27,789 nucleotides of DNA, taken from Candidatus Omnitrophota bacterium (GTDB taxonomy: Bacteria > Omnitrophota > Gorgyraeia > Aquiviventales > Aquiviventaceae). The position numbers and the translations under genes were made by a program. The stretch's first letter is position 1. Every line of letters starts with the position of its first letter. The notes under the pieces are model-generated. The model ran no database searches and had not been told where the DNA came from. It saw only the letters and a program-made list of their open reading frames with translations. Where the stretch lies: assembly GCA_023247155.1 (NCBI GenBank), contig JAHFGZ010000012.1, positions 1 through 27,789 on the forward strand, in the 5' to 3' direction. Shown one piece after another: positions 1 through 6,402 of the stretch.

Positions 1-442
1 CGCCCAGGACGCCGAGCCGCTTGAACTGCTCCCGCTGGATGTCCACATACCGCTGCGCGTACGCCCCGGCCTGCTCGCGGAACGCCGTCTGGGCGATCTG
101 CGCCTTCGTCAGCTTGAGCTCCTTGAAGAGCTGGTGCTCAATGGGCATCCCGTGGCAGTCCCAGCCCGGCACGTAGGGGGCGTCGAAGCCGCGCATGGTC
201 TTGTAGCGGACGATGAGGTCCTTGAGGATCTTGTTGAGCGCGTGGCCGATGTGGATGTCCCCGTTGGCGTAGGGCGGTCCGTCATGGAGGATGAACCGCG
301 GGGCGCCGGCGCGCGCCTTGCGGATCTCGCCGTAGAGGTCCATCGCCTGCCACCGCGCCAGCGCCTCAGGCTCCCGCTTCGGCAGCTCCGCCTTCATGGG
401 GAAGCCGGTCTTCGGGAGGTTGAGCGTCGCTTTGTAGTCCAT
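1..442 (-). CDS. ileS: isoleucyl-tRNA synthetase, N-terminal part (cut by window edge)
   Basis: Class I aminoacyl-tRNA synthetase that charges tRNA-Ile with isoleucine in the cytoplasm. Only the first 147 codons are inside the window; the gene continues past the left edge. The visible N-terminus has the family opening (LNLPKTGFPMKAELPKRE) and then the catalytic stretch HDGPPYANGDIHIGHALNK, with the HIGH signature at residues 64-67, followed by YKTMRGFDAPYVPGWDCHG and MPIE. These are diagnostic of IleS rather than ValRS or LeuRS. The ATG lies 8 bases downstream of the yggT stop with no clear Shine-Dalgarno, which suggests coupling to yggT. Placing ileS after yggS-proC-yggT is a common arrangement downstream of dcw clusters, although the divIVA gene often found between yggT and ileS is missing here. 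Confidence 0.96.
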   Translation of the reverse strand, partial: MDYKATLNLPKTGFPMKAELPKREPEALARWQAMDLYGEIRKARAGAPRFILHDGPPYANGDIHIGHALNKILKDLIVRYKTMRGFDAPYVPGWDCHGMPIEHQLFKELKLTKAQIAQTAFREQAGAYAQRYVDIQREQFKRLGVLG

Positions 443-450
443 GCGGGGCT

Positions 451-753
451 TCAACGAAGCCGGCTGGCGATGTCGATGAGGGAGTTGACGAGAAACAGCC
501 GCGCGAACCAGATGCTGAAGAACACGACGATGGGTGAGAGGTCCATCATCCCGACCATGGTGAACGGCAGCCGGCGCCGCACCCACGCGAAGACCGGCTC
601 GGTCGCCGCCCGGAGGAACCGGATGATCGGGTTGTAGGGGTCCGGGTTGACCCAGGAGATGAGCACCGCGACCAGGACCACAAAACTGTAGATCTGCAGG
701 AGCCGGTCGAGGATCAGCGCGATCGCGTGAAGGAAGTTTCCCAGGATGAACAT
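451..753 (-). CDS. yggT: YggT family integral membrane protein
   Basis: Small membrane protein of 100 residues with one YggT domain. Hydrophobic segments lie at about residues 2-34 and 66-95, and the signature ISWVNPDPYNPIIRFLRAAT followed by EPVFAWVRR-LP lies between them. The family is linked to division or membrane homeostasis (YlmG in Gram-positives and plastids), but its molecular role is not settled. The ATG is preceded by GGGAG with a 7-base spacer, a good ribosome-binding site. It follows proC across a 70-base gap that holds an inverted repeat and precedes ileS by 8 bases, so it is likely co-transcribed with both. The single-domain form is shorter than the two-domain proteobacterial YggT. 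Confidence 0.9.
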   Translation of the reverse strand: MFILGNFLHAIALILDRLLQIYSFVVLVAVLISWVNPDPYNPIIRFLRAATEPVFAWVRRRLPFTMVGMMDLSPIVVFFSIWFARLFLVNSLIDIASRLR

Positions 754-767
754 GGCGATTCTCCCGG

Positions 768-820
768 GACCACGTCCCTGTTTCGCTCACCTCATCCGAC
801 GGCGAAAGAGGGACGCGGTC
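768..820. repeat. imperfect inverted repeat between proC and yggT
   Basis: Arms at 768-786 and 802-820 are 19 bases each and match at 17 of 19 positions (GACCACGTCCCTGTTTCGC against the reverse complement of the other arm), with a 15-base loop. It fills most of the 70-base gap between proC and yggT, immediately upstream of the yggT ribosome-binding site. No T-run follows the stem on the minus strand, so it does not look like an intrinsic terminator. It could be an RNA processing or stability hairpin, or a small mobile palindrome. Confidence 0.75.
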
Positions 821-823
821 TCC

Positions 824-1714
824 TCATTTGTATGAGAGCTGCTTCGAGCGGCGGGCGGCGGCCCGGAGCGCCTGGGCGAACTGCGCCGAGATGCGCCGCC
901 TCGCCAGGACCCTGAGCGCCGCCTCCGTCGTGCCGCCTTTGGACGCGACCTTGGCGATGAGCGCGTGGGCCGATTCGCCGGACGCCAGCCACAGCCGCAC
1001 GCTCCCCTCCAGCGTCCGCCGGACCGCGTCGGAGGCCACGGCCCGGGGCAGCCCGAGCGCCCTTGCGGCCTCTTCCCAGATCTGGGCGAGATACAACACG
1101 TAGGCGGGGCCTGAGCCGCTCACCGCCGTGACCGCATCCAGATGCCGCTCCGGCAGCTCCACGACCGTCCCCACCGCGCCGAAGAGCGCGCGGACCAGCC
1201 GCCGGTGATGCCGCGTCGCCGCCCGGCCCGCCGCCACCGCCGCGAAGCCGCAGCCGACCGTCGCCGGCAGGTTGGGCATGACGCGGACGAGCGGCACGCC
1301 CGGCAGCCTTGATTGCAGCCAGCGCAGCGTGATGCCCGCGGCGATCGACACGATGAGTGGGCGGCGCGCCCCCACACCACGTCTGGTGTGGGGGCGCGTC
1401 AGGTGCCGCGCGAGCGGCGGCACCACCTCGGGAAACTGCTGCGGCTTCACCGCGAGGATGACGAGGTCCGACCGGCGCGCGACGGCGCAAGCGTCCGCCG
1501 CGACCGGCAGGCGGAAGCGGCGCTCGACCGCGCGCCGCGTCCGGGGATTCGCGTCGGCCGCCCGCAGCGCGCGCCGTGACACCCCCTCGGCGAGCAGCCC
1601 CCTGAGCAGCGCCTGCCCCATCGTCCCCGTGCCGATGATCCCGATGCGCACGCCGCGGAGCGCGCGCGTATTGGGACGTGAGACATGGGACATGGGACGT
1701 GTGCGTTGTGTCAT
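824..1714 (-). CDS. proC: pyrroline-5-carboxylate reductase
   Basis: Catalyses the last step of proline synthesis, NAD(P)H-dependent reduction of 1-pyrroline-5-carboxylate. The dinucleotide-binding fold begins at VRIGIIGTGTMGQALLRGL (residues 22-40), followed by LAVKPQQFPEV, VSIAAGITL, VRVMPNLPATVGCG and the C-terminal signature AVSGSGPAYV, with SKGGTTEAAL near residue 259. The ATG overlaps the yggS stop (ATGA). The first 20 or so residues are not family sequence: they are encoded by one arm of a heptamer inverted repeat (1671-1742), so the functional start could be the internal ATG at residue 8 or the GTG at residue 22. A second oddity is an insertion at about residues 106-119 (RPHTRRGVGARRP region) encoded by a perfect 15-bp hairpin at 1365-1398; relatives have a short loop there. 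Neighbours are yggS and yggT, as in many bacteria. Confidence 0.93.
   Translation of the reverse strand: MTQRTRPMSHVSRPNTRALRGVRIGIIGTGTMGQALLRGLLAEGVSRRALRAADANPRTRRAVERRFRLPVAADACAVARRSDLVILAVKPQQFPEVVPPLARHLTRPHTRRGVGARRPLIVSIAAGITLRWLQSRLPGVPLVRVMPNLPATVGCGFAAVAAGRAATRHHRRLVRALFGAVGTVVELPERHLDAVTAVSGSGPAYVLYLAQIWEEAARALGLPRAVASDAVRRTLEGSVRLWLASGESAHALIAKVASKGGTTEAALRVLARRRISAQFAQALRAAARRSKQLSYK
1365..1398. repeat. in-frame palindromic element inside proC
   Basis: Perfect hairpin with 15-base arms (CGCGCCCCCACACCA at 1365-1379, its complement at 1384-1398) and a 4-base loop. It encodes the ProC peptide RPHTRRGVGARRP. The same design in the same reading frame recurs in ftsQ (4138-4160) and xerC (22163-22193). 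The shared codon pattern on the coding strand is CCC-CNC-ACC, two or three variable codons, GGT-GNG-GGG-GCN. This suggests a dispersed palindromic repeat that inserts in surface loops of proteins. Confidence 0.8.
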
Positions 1715-1742
1715 GTCTCCTGTCCCCTGTCTCCTGTCCCAA
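1671..1742. repeat. heptamer-built inverted repeat at the yggS/proC junction
   Basis: Arms at 1671-1701 and 1712-1742 (31 bases each, 25 matching) with a 10-base loop. The left arm on the plus strand is four consecutive heptamers, GGGACGT, GAGACAT, GGGACAT, GGGACGT. The right arm read on the minus strand gives GGGACAG, GAGACAG, GGGACAG, GAGACAT. The element supplies the last eight residues of YggS (TGDRGQET) and its stop, and the start and first residues of ProC. It therefore appears to have landed on the gene junction without breaking either frame. Confidence 0.85.
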
Positions 1743-2454
1743 AAATGGCCGTTCCCACTCTCACGAAGTCCGCCCCTTCCTCAATGGCGACCTCGAAATC
1801 CTGAGACATCCCCATGGACAGCTGGCCCGCGGCGGGCGGCAGGCCGCACGCGGCCAGCACCTCGTCGCGGAGCTGGCGCAGCCGGCGGAAATGCGGCCGG
1901 GCGGCTTCCGGGTTCTTGCACAACGGCGCCAGGGTCATGAAGCCTCGCAGCGCCAGCGCCTTGGATCGCTGGACCGCCCGGGCGAGGCCCGTCGCGTCCT
2001 CCGGCCGGCAGCCGAACTTGGCGGGCTCGCCTGAGACGTTCACCTGGATGAGCACCTCCAGCGGTCGAGGGCGCGTCTGGCTCAACCGGCTGAGCGTCTC
2101 GATCAGCGCCCACGAATCCACCGAGTGGATCACGTCGAAGAGCTCAAGGGCCAGCTTGGCCTTGTTGCGCTGCAGATGGCCGATGAGATGCCATCGCACC
2201 GGCTGACGGCCTGGGCCCTGGAGGTCCTGCCGGGCGCCGAGCGCCGCGCGCTTCGCGCGGGCCTCCTGGACGCGGTTTTCCCCCACGTCGTCGAGCCCCA
2301 GCCGCACCGCCTCCCGGACCGCCTCAGCGGAGGCCCCCTTCGTGACCCCGACCAGCGTCACCGCCGTCTCGGGACGGCCGCAGTGACGAGCCGCCGCCTG
2401 AATCCGCCGCCGCACAAGGTCCAACCTGTCTCGGAGTCCGTCGGGAGAAGGCAC
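1711..2454 (-). CDS. yggS: YggS family pyridoxal phosphate homeostasis protein
   Basis: PLP-binding TIM-barrel protein without known catalytic activity that buffers free pyridoxal 5'-phosphate (PLPHP/ProY family). The PLP lysine is K39 in VTLVGVTKG. Other family marks are DVGENRVQEARAK, RWHLIGHLQRNKAKLALELFDVIHSVDS, VLIQVNVSGEPAKFG and, near the C-terminus, LSMGMSQDFEVAIEEGADFVRVGTAIFG. It has 247 residues, slightly long because of an insertion around residues 72-84 and a tail (TGDRGQET) encoded by the heptamer inverted repeat. The start is a GTG without a Shine-Dalgarno, lying 7 bases after a plausible -10 box, which suggests a leaderless message. It precedes proC with an ATGA overlap. In other bacteria it sits between ftsZ and proC or sepF; here ftsA is directly upstream. 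Confidence 0.94.
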   Translation of the reverse strand: MPSPDGLRDRLDLVRRRIQAAARHCGRPETAVTLVGVTKGASAEAVREAVRLGLDDVGENRVQEARAKRAALGARQDLQGPGRQPVRWHLIGHLQRNKAKLALELFDVIHSVDSWALIETLSRLSQTRPRPLEVLIQVNVSGEPAKFGCRPEDATGLARAVQRSKALALRGFMTLAPLCKNPEAARPHFRRLRQLRDEVLAACGLPPAAGQLSMGMSQDFEVAIEEGADFVRVGTAIFGTGDRGQET

Positions 2455-2461
2455 GGAGGCT

Positions 2462-2491
2462 ACTCTAACACAGCCAAACGGAGGGCGTCAA
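2462..2491 (-). promoter_or_regulatory. candidate sigma-70 promoter for yggS
   Basis: On the minus strand TTGACG (2486-2491) and TAGAGT (2462-2467) are separated by 18 bases. The GTG of yggS starts 7 bases after the -10 box, about where transcription would begin, so the mRNA would have almost no leader. No Shine-Dalgarno precedes the GTG, which is consistent with this. The -10 matches four of six consensus bases, so the call is moderate. Confidence 0.45.
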
Positions 2492-2514
2492 CGACGAGGG
2501 AGGAACTGAGGTTT

Positions 2515-2588
2515 AATGCGGAATGGGGAATGCGGAGTGCGGAATGAAAACCCGACAATTCCGAATTCCGCATTCCGAAATCCGCATT
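2515..2588. repeat. heptamer-built inverted repeat downstream of ftsA
   Basis: Arms at 2515-2545 and 2558-2588 (31 bases, about 26 matching) with a 12-base loop. The left arm on the plus strand is AATGCGG, AATGGGG, AATGCGG, AGTGCGG plus AATG. The right arm on the minus strand is AATGCGG, ATTTCGG, AATGCGG, AATTCGG plus AATT. It begins 3 bases after the ftsA stop and shares its design (four heptamers, loop of 10-12, four inverted heptamers) with the element at 1671-1742, although the heptamer sequence differs. No T-run follows, so a classic intrinsic terminator is unlikely; it may still protect the 3' end of the dcw transcript. Confidence 0.85.
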
Positions 2589-2591
2589 CTC

Positions 2592-3728
2592 TTAGAAGTA
2601 TTCCGTCAAAATGGTGCGGGTCCGGTCGATCAGCCGGTTGAAGAGGTGCGTGGAACGAAGCGCGGCCCGCCCATCGCCCTGGGTCGCCAGCTCCAAGAGG
2701 CCGATGGCGGCGCTCAGGCCCACCTGGCGGCCGAGGTCCGCCGCCTGGCTCATGCGCGCGCTGCGCCCCACCGACGTGGGGATGCCGGCCGCCCGCTCCA
2801 CCCACTCGGCGAAGCCGTCGAGCAAAGCACCCCGGCCGGTCACGAGGGCGGCGTCCGGCCGCGGGCCCTCCTGGAGGAGCTGCTCGATCGCCGGCTTGAG
2901 CAGATCCCAGTGCTGCTCGACGAGGGCCCGCACAGCCGGTTTGCGGCAGGCGGCGCCTTCCAGGCTCCAGGCCAGCGCCTGCTCCATCGTCACCTTCAGC
3001 TCGTTCGCGATGGCGGAGACGAGCCTCATGCCGCCCCAGGGGAGGACGCGGGCGGCGTGCAGCACCCCCTCGACGAAGAGCCCAAGGTCGGTCGTCAGGC
3101 CGCCGACGTCGATGATGACGACGCGCTGGCGCCGAAGCTCATCGTCCGCCAGGCCGGCCAGCGTCGCCGGCAGGGTGTAGGTGATCCGGGAGACCTCAAG
3201 GCCCGCGGACTCCACCGCCTGAATCAGCATGCGGCGGGCCGCCATCGGGATGGTGACCACGTGGACCGTGCCCAGCAGCCGGGTCGCGGACAGCCCCCGC
3301 GGGTCGCGCACCCCGGTGAAGCCGTTCCCGTCGCAGCCGAGCCGCTCGACGAGGAGCGCGTCGCGGTCGACCCCCAGCACCTGATGGAGGGCGCCGGCGT
3401 GCAGGCGCTCGAGATCCTGCGCCCGCACGGGGACCGGCTCGTCGCCCAGCGCCACCGCCACGCGCGCCCGCTCGCTCGCCAGCGCGGGGTGGCTGGCGGT
3501 CACGAGCGCGCGGTCCATCTCCGTCTGCACCGCGGTCGCCTCCAGGGCCTGCTCGATCGTCCGGCTGACGAGCAGCGGATCGCCGAGCCAGACCTCGGAG
3601 AACGAGGGGTACGGCACGAGGCTGGCGCCCAGGAGCTCAAAGCCCGGGGCGTGCTCATGCGGCAGGCCGATCGCGCAGGCCACCTTCGTGGCCCCGATAT
3701 CCAGGGCGATGAGCGGGCGAGCCGTCAT
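2592..3728 (-). CDS. ftsA: cell division protein FtsA (divergent)
   Basis: Actin-like ATPase that tethers FtsZ filaments to the membrane and activates the divisome. The N-terminal phosphate loop is LIALDIGATKVACAIG (residues 7-22). The second phosphate region reads VVIIDVGGLTTDLGLF and the adenosine motif LVTGRGALLDGF. Compared with the usual DIGGGTTD and TGGGA, both glycine motifs carry a substitution (L and R). The C-terminus HLFNRLIDRTRTILTEYF is an amphipathic helix typical of FtsA membrane targeting. It has 378 residues, somewhat shorter than the usual 400-420. The ATG overlaps the ftsQ stop by one base (TGATG). No ftsZ follows: a 137-base spacer with an inverted repeat leads to yggS. 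FtsA is strongly favoured over PilM or MreB by position after ftsQ and by the tail helix. Confidence 0.9.
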   Translation of the reverse strand: MTARPLIALDIGATKVACAIGLPHEHAPGFELLGASLVPYPSFSEVWLGDPLLVSRTIEQALEATAVQTEMDRALVTASHPALASERARVAVALGDEPVPVRAQDLERLHAGALHQVLGVDRDALLVERLGCDGNGFTGVRDPRGLSATRLLGTVHVVTIPMAARRMLIQAVESAGLEVSRITYTLPATLAGLADDELRRQRVVIIDVGGLTTDLGLFVEGVLHAARVLPWGGMRLVSAIANELKVTMEQALAWSLEGAACRKPAVRALVEQHWDLLKPAIEQLLQEGPRPDAALVTGRGALLDGFAEWVERAAGIPTSVGRSARMSQAADLGRQVGLSAAIGLLELATQGDGRAALRSTHLFNRLIDRTRTILTEYF

Positions 3729-4549
3729 CAGGTGCGGGGGTGGATCACCGGCTCCTGAAACCGCACGTCGATGTAGCCGACGTCGACGGGATGCCGGGCG
3801 ATCACCCTCAACGCCGCCTGCAGCCGCTCCAGGTGGGCGCTCAGTTCGGCTTCCGACCCGCAGCGCACCTCGGTGTCCCCATCGAGGAGGAACCGGATCT
3901 CGGCGGGATTCGACACGTTCAGCTCCGTGAGGCGCCGCGCGAGCGTCGGCGCGGCGTGGCGCAGCGACCCCGCCACGCGCAGCGCGAGCTGGAGCCGCTC
4001 ATCGGCGTTCTCCCGGCCCGCCCGCAACGCGGGCGTCCCCGTCCCGAACCCGACCACCCGCAGGAGGCCGCCGGCCGGCTCGGCGCGGCCGTCCGGCAGG
4101 ATGAACCCGTCGCGGTCCACGGGATACCAGCGGCCTGCCCCACCACCCGACGCGGTGGGGGGGTCCAGGCGCACCTGCGCGACCGGAAGGCGGGGCACCA
4201 GCTCGAACCGGAGGGTATCGGGCAGCCGCCGCACCACGCGGACCTGCTTCATCCCCGGCTGCTGCCGCGCGATCTCTTCAGCGAGGGCGCGGAGATCCAG
4301 CGTGAGCAGGTTCTTCCCCATGAGCGATTCTGTCACCCGCAAGGAGGAGTCCGCGGGGAGCTCCACGTGCGCGATGCGGAAGACCTCGGCGCGCTGCGCG
4401 TACTGCACCAGCGCCCACAGGCCGGCCGCCAACCCGCTGGCCGCGAGGAACGGCCCCGGGTGCCTGAGCGCCCAGCGGGCGGCCGCCCACACCGCGCGGC
4501 CCGCGCGGGGGAGGAGCCCGATGATGCGCCGCCGTCGTCGTTTCGCCAT
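3728..4549 (-). CDS. ftsQ: cell division protein FtsQ (DivIB family)
   Basis: Single-pass inner-membrane protein whose periplasmic part links early and late divisome proteins through FtsL and FtsB. The basic N-terminal tail MAKRRRRR is followed by a membrane segment at about residues 32-52. A POTRA-like domain comes next (VFRIAHVELPADSSLRVTES, LLTLDLRALAEEIARQQPG, VRVVRRLPDTLRFELVPRLP), then the FtsQ beta domain (WYPVDRDGFIL, LTELNVSN, YIDVRFQEPV). It has 273 residues, normal for the family. A G-rich insertion at residues 129-140 (DPPTASGGGAGR) is encoded by a small hairpin at 4138-4160 that also occurs in proC and xerC. The ATG lies 6 bases after the ddl stop, with GAGGT about 8 bases upstream. 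Confidence 0.92.
   Translation of the reverse strand: MAKRRRRRIIGLLPRAGRAVWAAARWALRHPGPFLAASGLAAGLWALVQYAQRAEVFRIAHVELPADSSLRVTESLMGKNLLTLDLRALAEEIARQQPGMKQVRVVRRLPDTLRFELVPRLPVAQVRLDPPTASGGGAGRWYPVDRDGFILPDGRAEPAGGLLRVVGFGTGTPALRAGRENADERLQLALRVAGSLRHAAPTLARRLTELNVSNPAEIRFLLDGDTEVRCGSEAELSAHLERLQAALRVIARHPVDVGYIDVRFQEPVIHPRT
4138..4160. repeat. in-frame palindromic element inside ftsQ
   Basis: Hairpin with 7-base arms CCCCACC (4138-4144) and GGTGGGG (4154-4160) and a 9-base loop. It encodes the FtsQ peptide PPTASGGGAGR in the same frame as the related elements in proC and xerC. The stem is shorter and less perfect than the other two, so it may be a decayed copy. Confidence 0.65.
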
Positions 4550-4555
4550 GCCTCC

Positions 4556-5518
4556 CTACCTCGGACTGGCCGCGTGGGATGCCCCGTGCGCCGCCATCAG
4601 GACGAGCTGTTCGCACAGCTCCTCGTAGCAGAGGCTGACGCAGGCCGCCGCCTTCGGCAGCAGGCTGGTCGGCGTCAGCCCGGGGATCGTGTTGACTTCG
4701 AGGACGACGGGGACGCCGTCCGGGCGCAGGATGAGGTCCGTGCGCGAGAGATGCCGGCAGCCCAACGCCCGGTGGGCCGCCAAGCCCGCCGCCTGGATGG
4801 AGGCGGCGAGTTCCTGCGCCAGCGGCGCCGGCACGAGATACTCGGTGCAGCCGGGCGTGTACTTGGCGGTATAGTCGAAGAAGGGATGGGTGGGGCGGAT
4901 CTCGACGACGGGCAGCGGCTCCTCGCCGAGCACCCCCACGGTGACTTCGCGTCCCGCCACGAATTCTTCAATCAGGATCCTCGACCCGTACCGGCCCGCC
5001 TCAGCGAGGGCGGCCGGCAGCTGCGCTTCCTGGTGGACGATGGAGACGCCGAGGCTCGAGCCTTGGCTGACCGGCTTCACGACAAGGGGATAGGCGCACC
5101 GGGTCACCCGGATGGGCGCTGCCGACAGCTCGACGACCTCCCAGCGCGGGACCGCAAGGCCCATCGCGGCAAACCGCTGCCGCGAGACCGCCTTATCGAT
5201 CCCGAGGCGGCTGGCGCGGGCGGTCGAGCCGGTATAGGCCAGCTGGAGCTCCTCGCAGAGTGATTGAATGGTCCCGTCCTCCCCGAACGGCCCGTGCAAG
5301 GCGAGGAACGCCACGTCGGCGCCGGAGGCCAGCAGCGCCCGCCTGGCCGCCTCGCAGGCCTCTTCGGCAGTGCACGCCTTGGGGATGACGATCGGCTCAA
5401 CCGGCCAGCGGCGGCGCGTCAGCGCCTCGACGACGCCGTGGCCGCTCTTGAGCGAGACCTCGTGCTCGCCCGAGGGCCCGCCCATCAGCACGGCGATCCT
5501 CAATGAGGCGTGCATCAT
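4556..5518 (-). CDS. ddl: D-alanine--D-alanine ligase
   Basis: ATP-grasp enzyme that makes the D-Ala-D-Ala dipeptide added by MurF to the peptidoglycan precursor. Visible motifs in order are VLMGGPSGEHEVSLKSG (residues 10-26), FLALHGPFGEDGTIQS, YTGSTARASRLGIDKAVSRQ, PLVVKPVSQGSSLGVS (ATP-grasp lysine), ILIEEFVAGREVTVGVLG, and the metal-binding C-terminal LEVNTIPGLTPTSLLPKAA. It has 320 residues, the normal size. The ATG overlaps the murB stop (ATGA). A second ATG lies immediately downstream in the same frame (the protein begins MMHASL as read). It sits between murB and ftsQ, as in many proteobacterial and related clusters. Confidence 0.97.
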   Translation of the reverse strand: MMHASLRIAVLMGGPSGEHEVSLKSGHGVVEALTRRRWPVEPIVIPKACTAEEACEAARRALLASGADVAFLALHGPFGEDGTIQSLCEELQLAYTGSTARASRLGIDKAVSRQRFAAMGLAVPRWEVVELSAAPIRVTRCAYPLVVKPVSQGSSLGVSIVHQEAQLPAALAEAGRYGSRILIEEFVAGREVTVGVLGEEPLPVVEIRPTHPFFDYTAKYTPGCTEYLVPAPLAQELAASIQAAGLAAHRALGCRHLSRTDLILRPDGVPVVLEVNTIPGLTPTSLLPKAAACVSLCYEELCEQLVLMAAHGASHAASPR

Positions 5519-6402
5519 CCCAGCCGCTCGCCGATCATCCGGACCTCCGGCTCCAGCGTGACGTGGAACACCCGCCGGACGCGCCGCTGGATGTGCTCCA
5601 TCAACGAGAGGACGTCATCGCAGGTCGCCCGGCCGAGGTTCACGATGAAGTTGGCGTGCCGCGTCGAGACCTGCGCATCCCCGATGCGGGAGCCCTTCAG
5701 GCCGGCCTGGTCGATGAGGCGCCCCGCGCCCACGCCGGGCGGGTTCTTGAAGGCGCAGCCCGCTGACGGCAACCGGACCTCCTGCGTGCTGTTCCGGTAG
5801 GTCAGCGTCTGGCGGATCCGCTCATAGGCCTCGGCCGGCGGCACCTTCGGGAATCGCAGCACCACCTCCGTGATGATGCCGGGCGCAAGCGCCGTGTACC
5901 GGTAGCTGAACCGCAGCTGCTCCCGGGGGATCTGCCGCGCCGTCCCGTCAGGGGCGACGAGGCTGAGGCGCTGGATGAACCGCCCGATTCCCTGCGCGTT
6001 CATGGCCACCGCCCCGCCGAGGTGCCCGGGCAGCCCCGCGAGCGTCTCCAGGTCGCCCCAGCCGTGTTGCGCCGCGAGGTACACGAGCCGCTGCGTCAAG
6101 AGCGAGGCGCCGCAGACGAGCGTGGCCGTCGGGGACTCGGGGTGGCTGACGTCCTGGACTGTGCGGAACCCGCGGCCCAGGTGGACGACCAGCCCCCGGA
6201 TCCCGCGGTCCGCGGCGAGGGTGTTGGTCCCACCCCCCACCACGGACACCGGCAGGCCCCGGGCGGAGGCCTCCCGGAGGACGTCGACGAGCTCCTCCAG
6301 CGTCGCGGGCTCGGCGAACCATTCCGCCGGGCCCCCGATGCGGAAGCTCGTGTGGTCAGCCAGCGATTCGTGCCGGCGCACGCAGGCGTGCGGCCACGTC
6401 AT
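5515..6402 (-). CDS. murB: UDP-N-acetylenolpyruvoylglucosamine reductase
   Basis: FAD-dependent enzyme that reduces enolpyruvyl-UDP-GlcNAc to UDP-MurNAc with NADPH. The N-terminal HTSFRIGGPAEWFAEP, the FAD loop VSVVGGGTNTLAADRGIRGLVV, GLPGHLGGAVAMNAQ and the catalytic region LPSAGCAFKNPPGVGAGRLIDQAGLKGSRIGDAQVSTRHANFIVN are all present. The serine of SAGCAFKNP is the proton donor in this family; lack of an extra domain suggests the type II or short form. The ATG chosen at 6402 has GGAGAG 7 bases upstream; an in-frame TTG 15 bases earlier lacks a good site. The gene then overlaps the end of murC by 47 bases, unusually long for this cluster; a GTG at 6381 is an alternative start. Confidence 0.95.
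   Translation of the reverse strand: MTWPHACVRRHESLADHTSFRIGGPAEWFAEPATLEELVDVLREASARGLPVSVVGGGTNTLAADRGIRGLVVHLGRGFRTVQDVSHPESPTATLVCGASLLTQRLVYLAAQHGWGDLETLAGLPGHLGGAVAMNAQGIGRFIQRLSLVAPDGTARQIPREQLRFSYRYTALAPGIITEVVLRFPKVPPAEAYERIRQTLTYRNSTQEVRLPSAGCAFKNPPGVGAGRLIDQAGLKGSRIGDAQVSTRHANFIVNLGRATCDDVLSLMEHIQRRVRRVFHVTLEPEVRMIGERLG

Noticed and set aside
2515..2588. Heptamer hairpin as a rho-independent terminator for ftsA
   Set aside because: The stem is long, but no T-run follows on the minus strand; an end-protection or mobile-repeat role fits better.
4019..4035. 7-bp perfect hairpin in ftsQ (CGCCCGC-AAC-GCGGGCG)
   Set aside because: It lacks the CCCC-ACC/GGT-GGGG pattern of the shared element, and short G/C hairpins are expected by chance at this base composition.
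3740..5263. Long open frame on the plus strand opposite ftsQ and ddl (about 500 codons)
   Set aside because: High G+C leaves antisense frames open. The translation is Arg/Pro/Gly-rich without any domain, and the minus strand holds well-conserved ftsQ and ddl. The same applies to long plus-strand frames at 5975-7993, 8249-10285 and 23221-25398.
6225..6245. CACCCCCCACCAC run in murB
   Set aside because: It encodes the conserved FAD-loop glycines (GGGTN) and has no inverted partner nearby.
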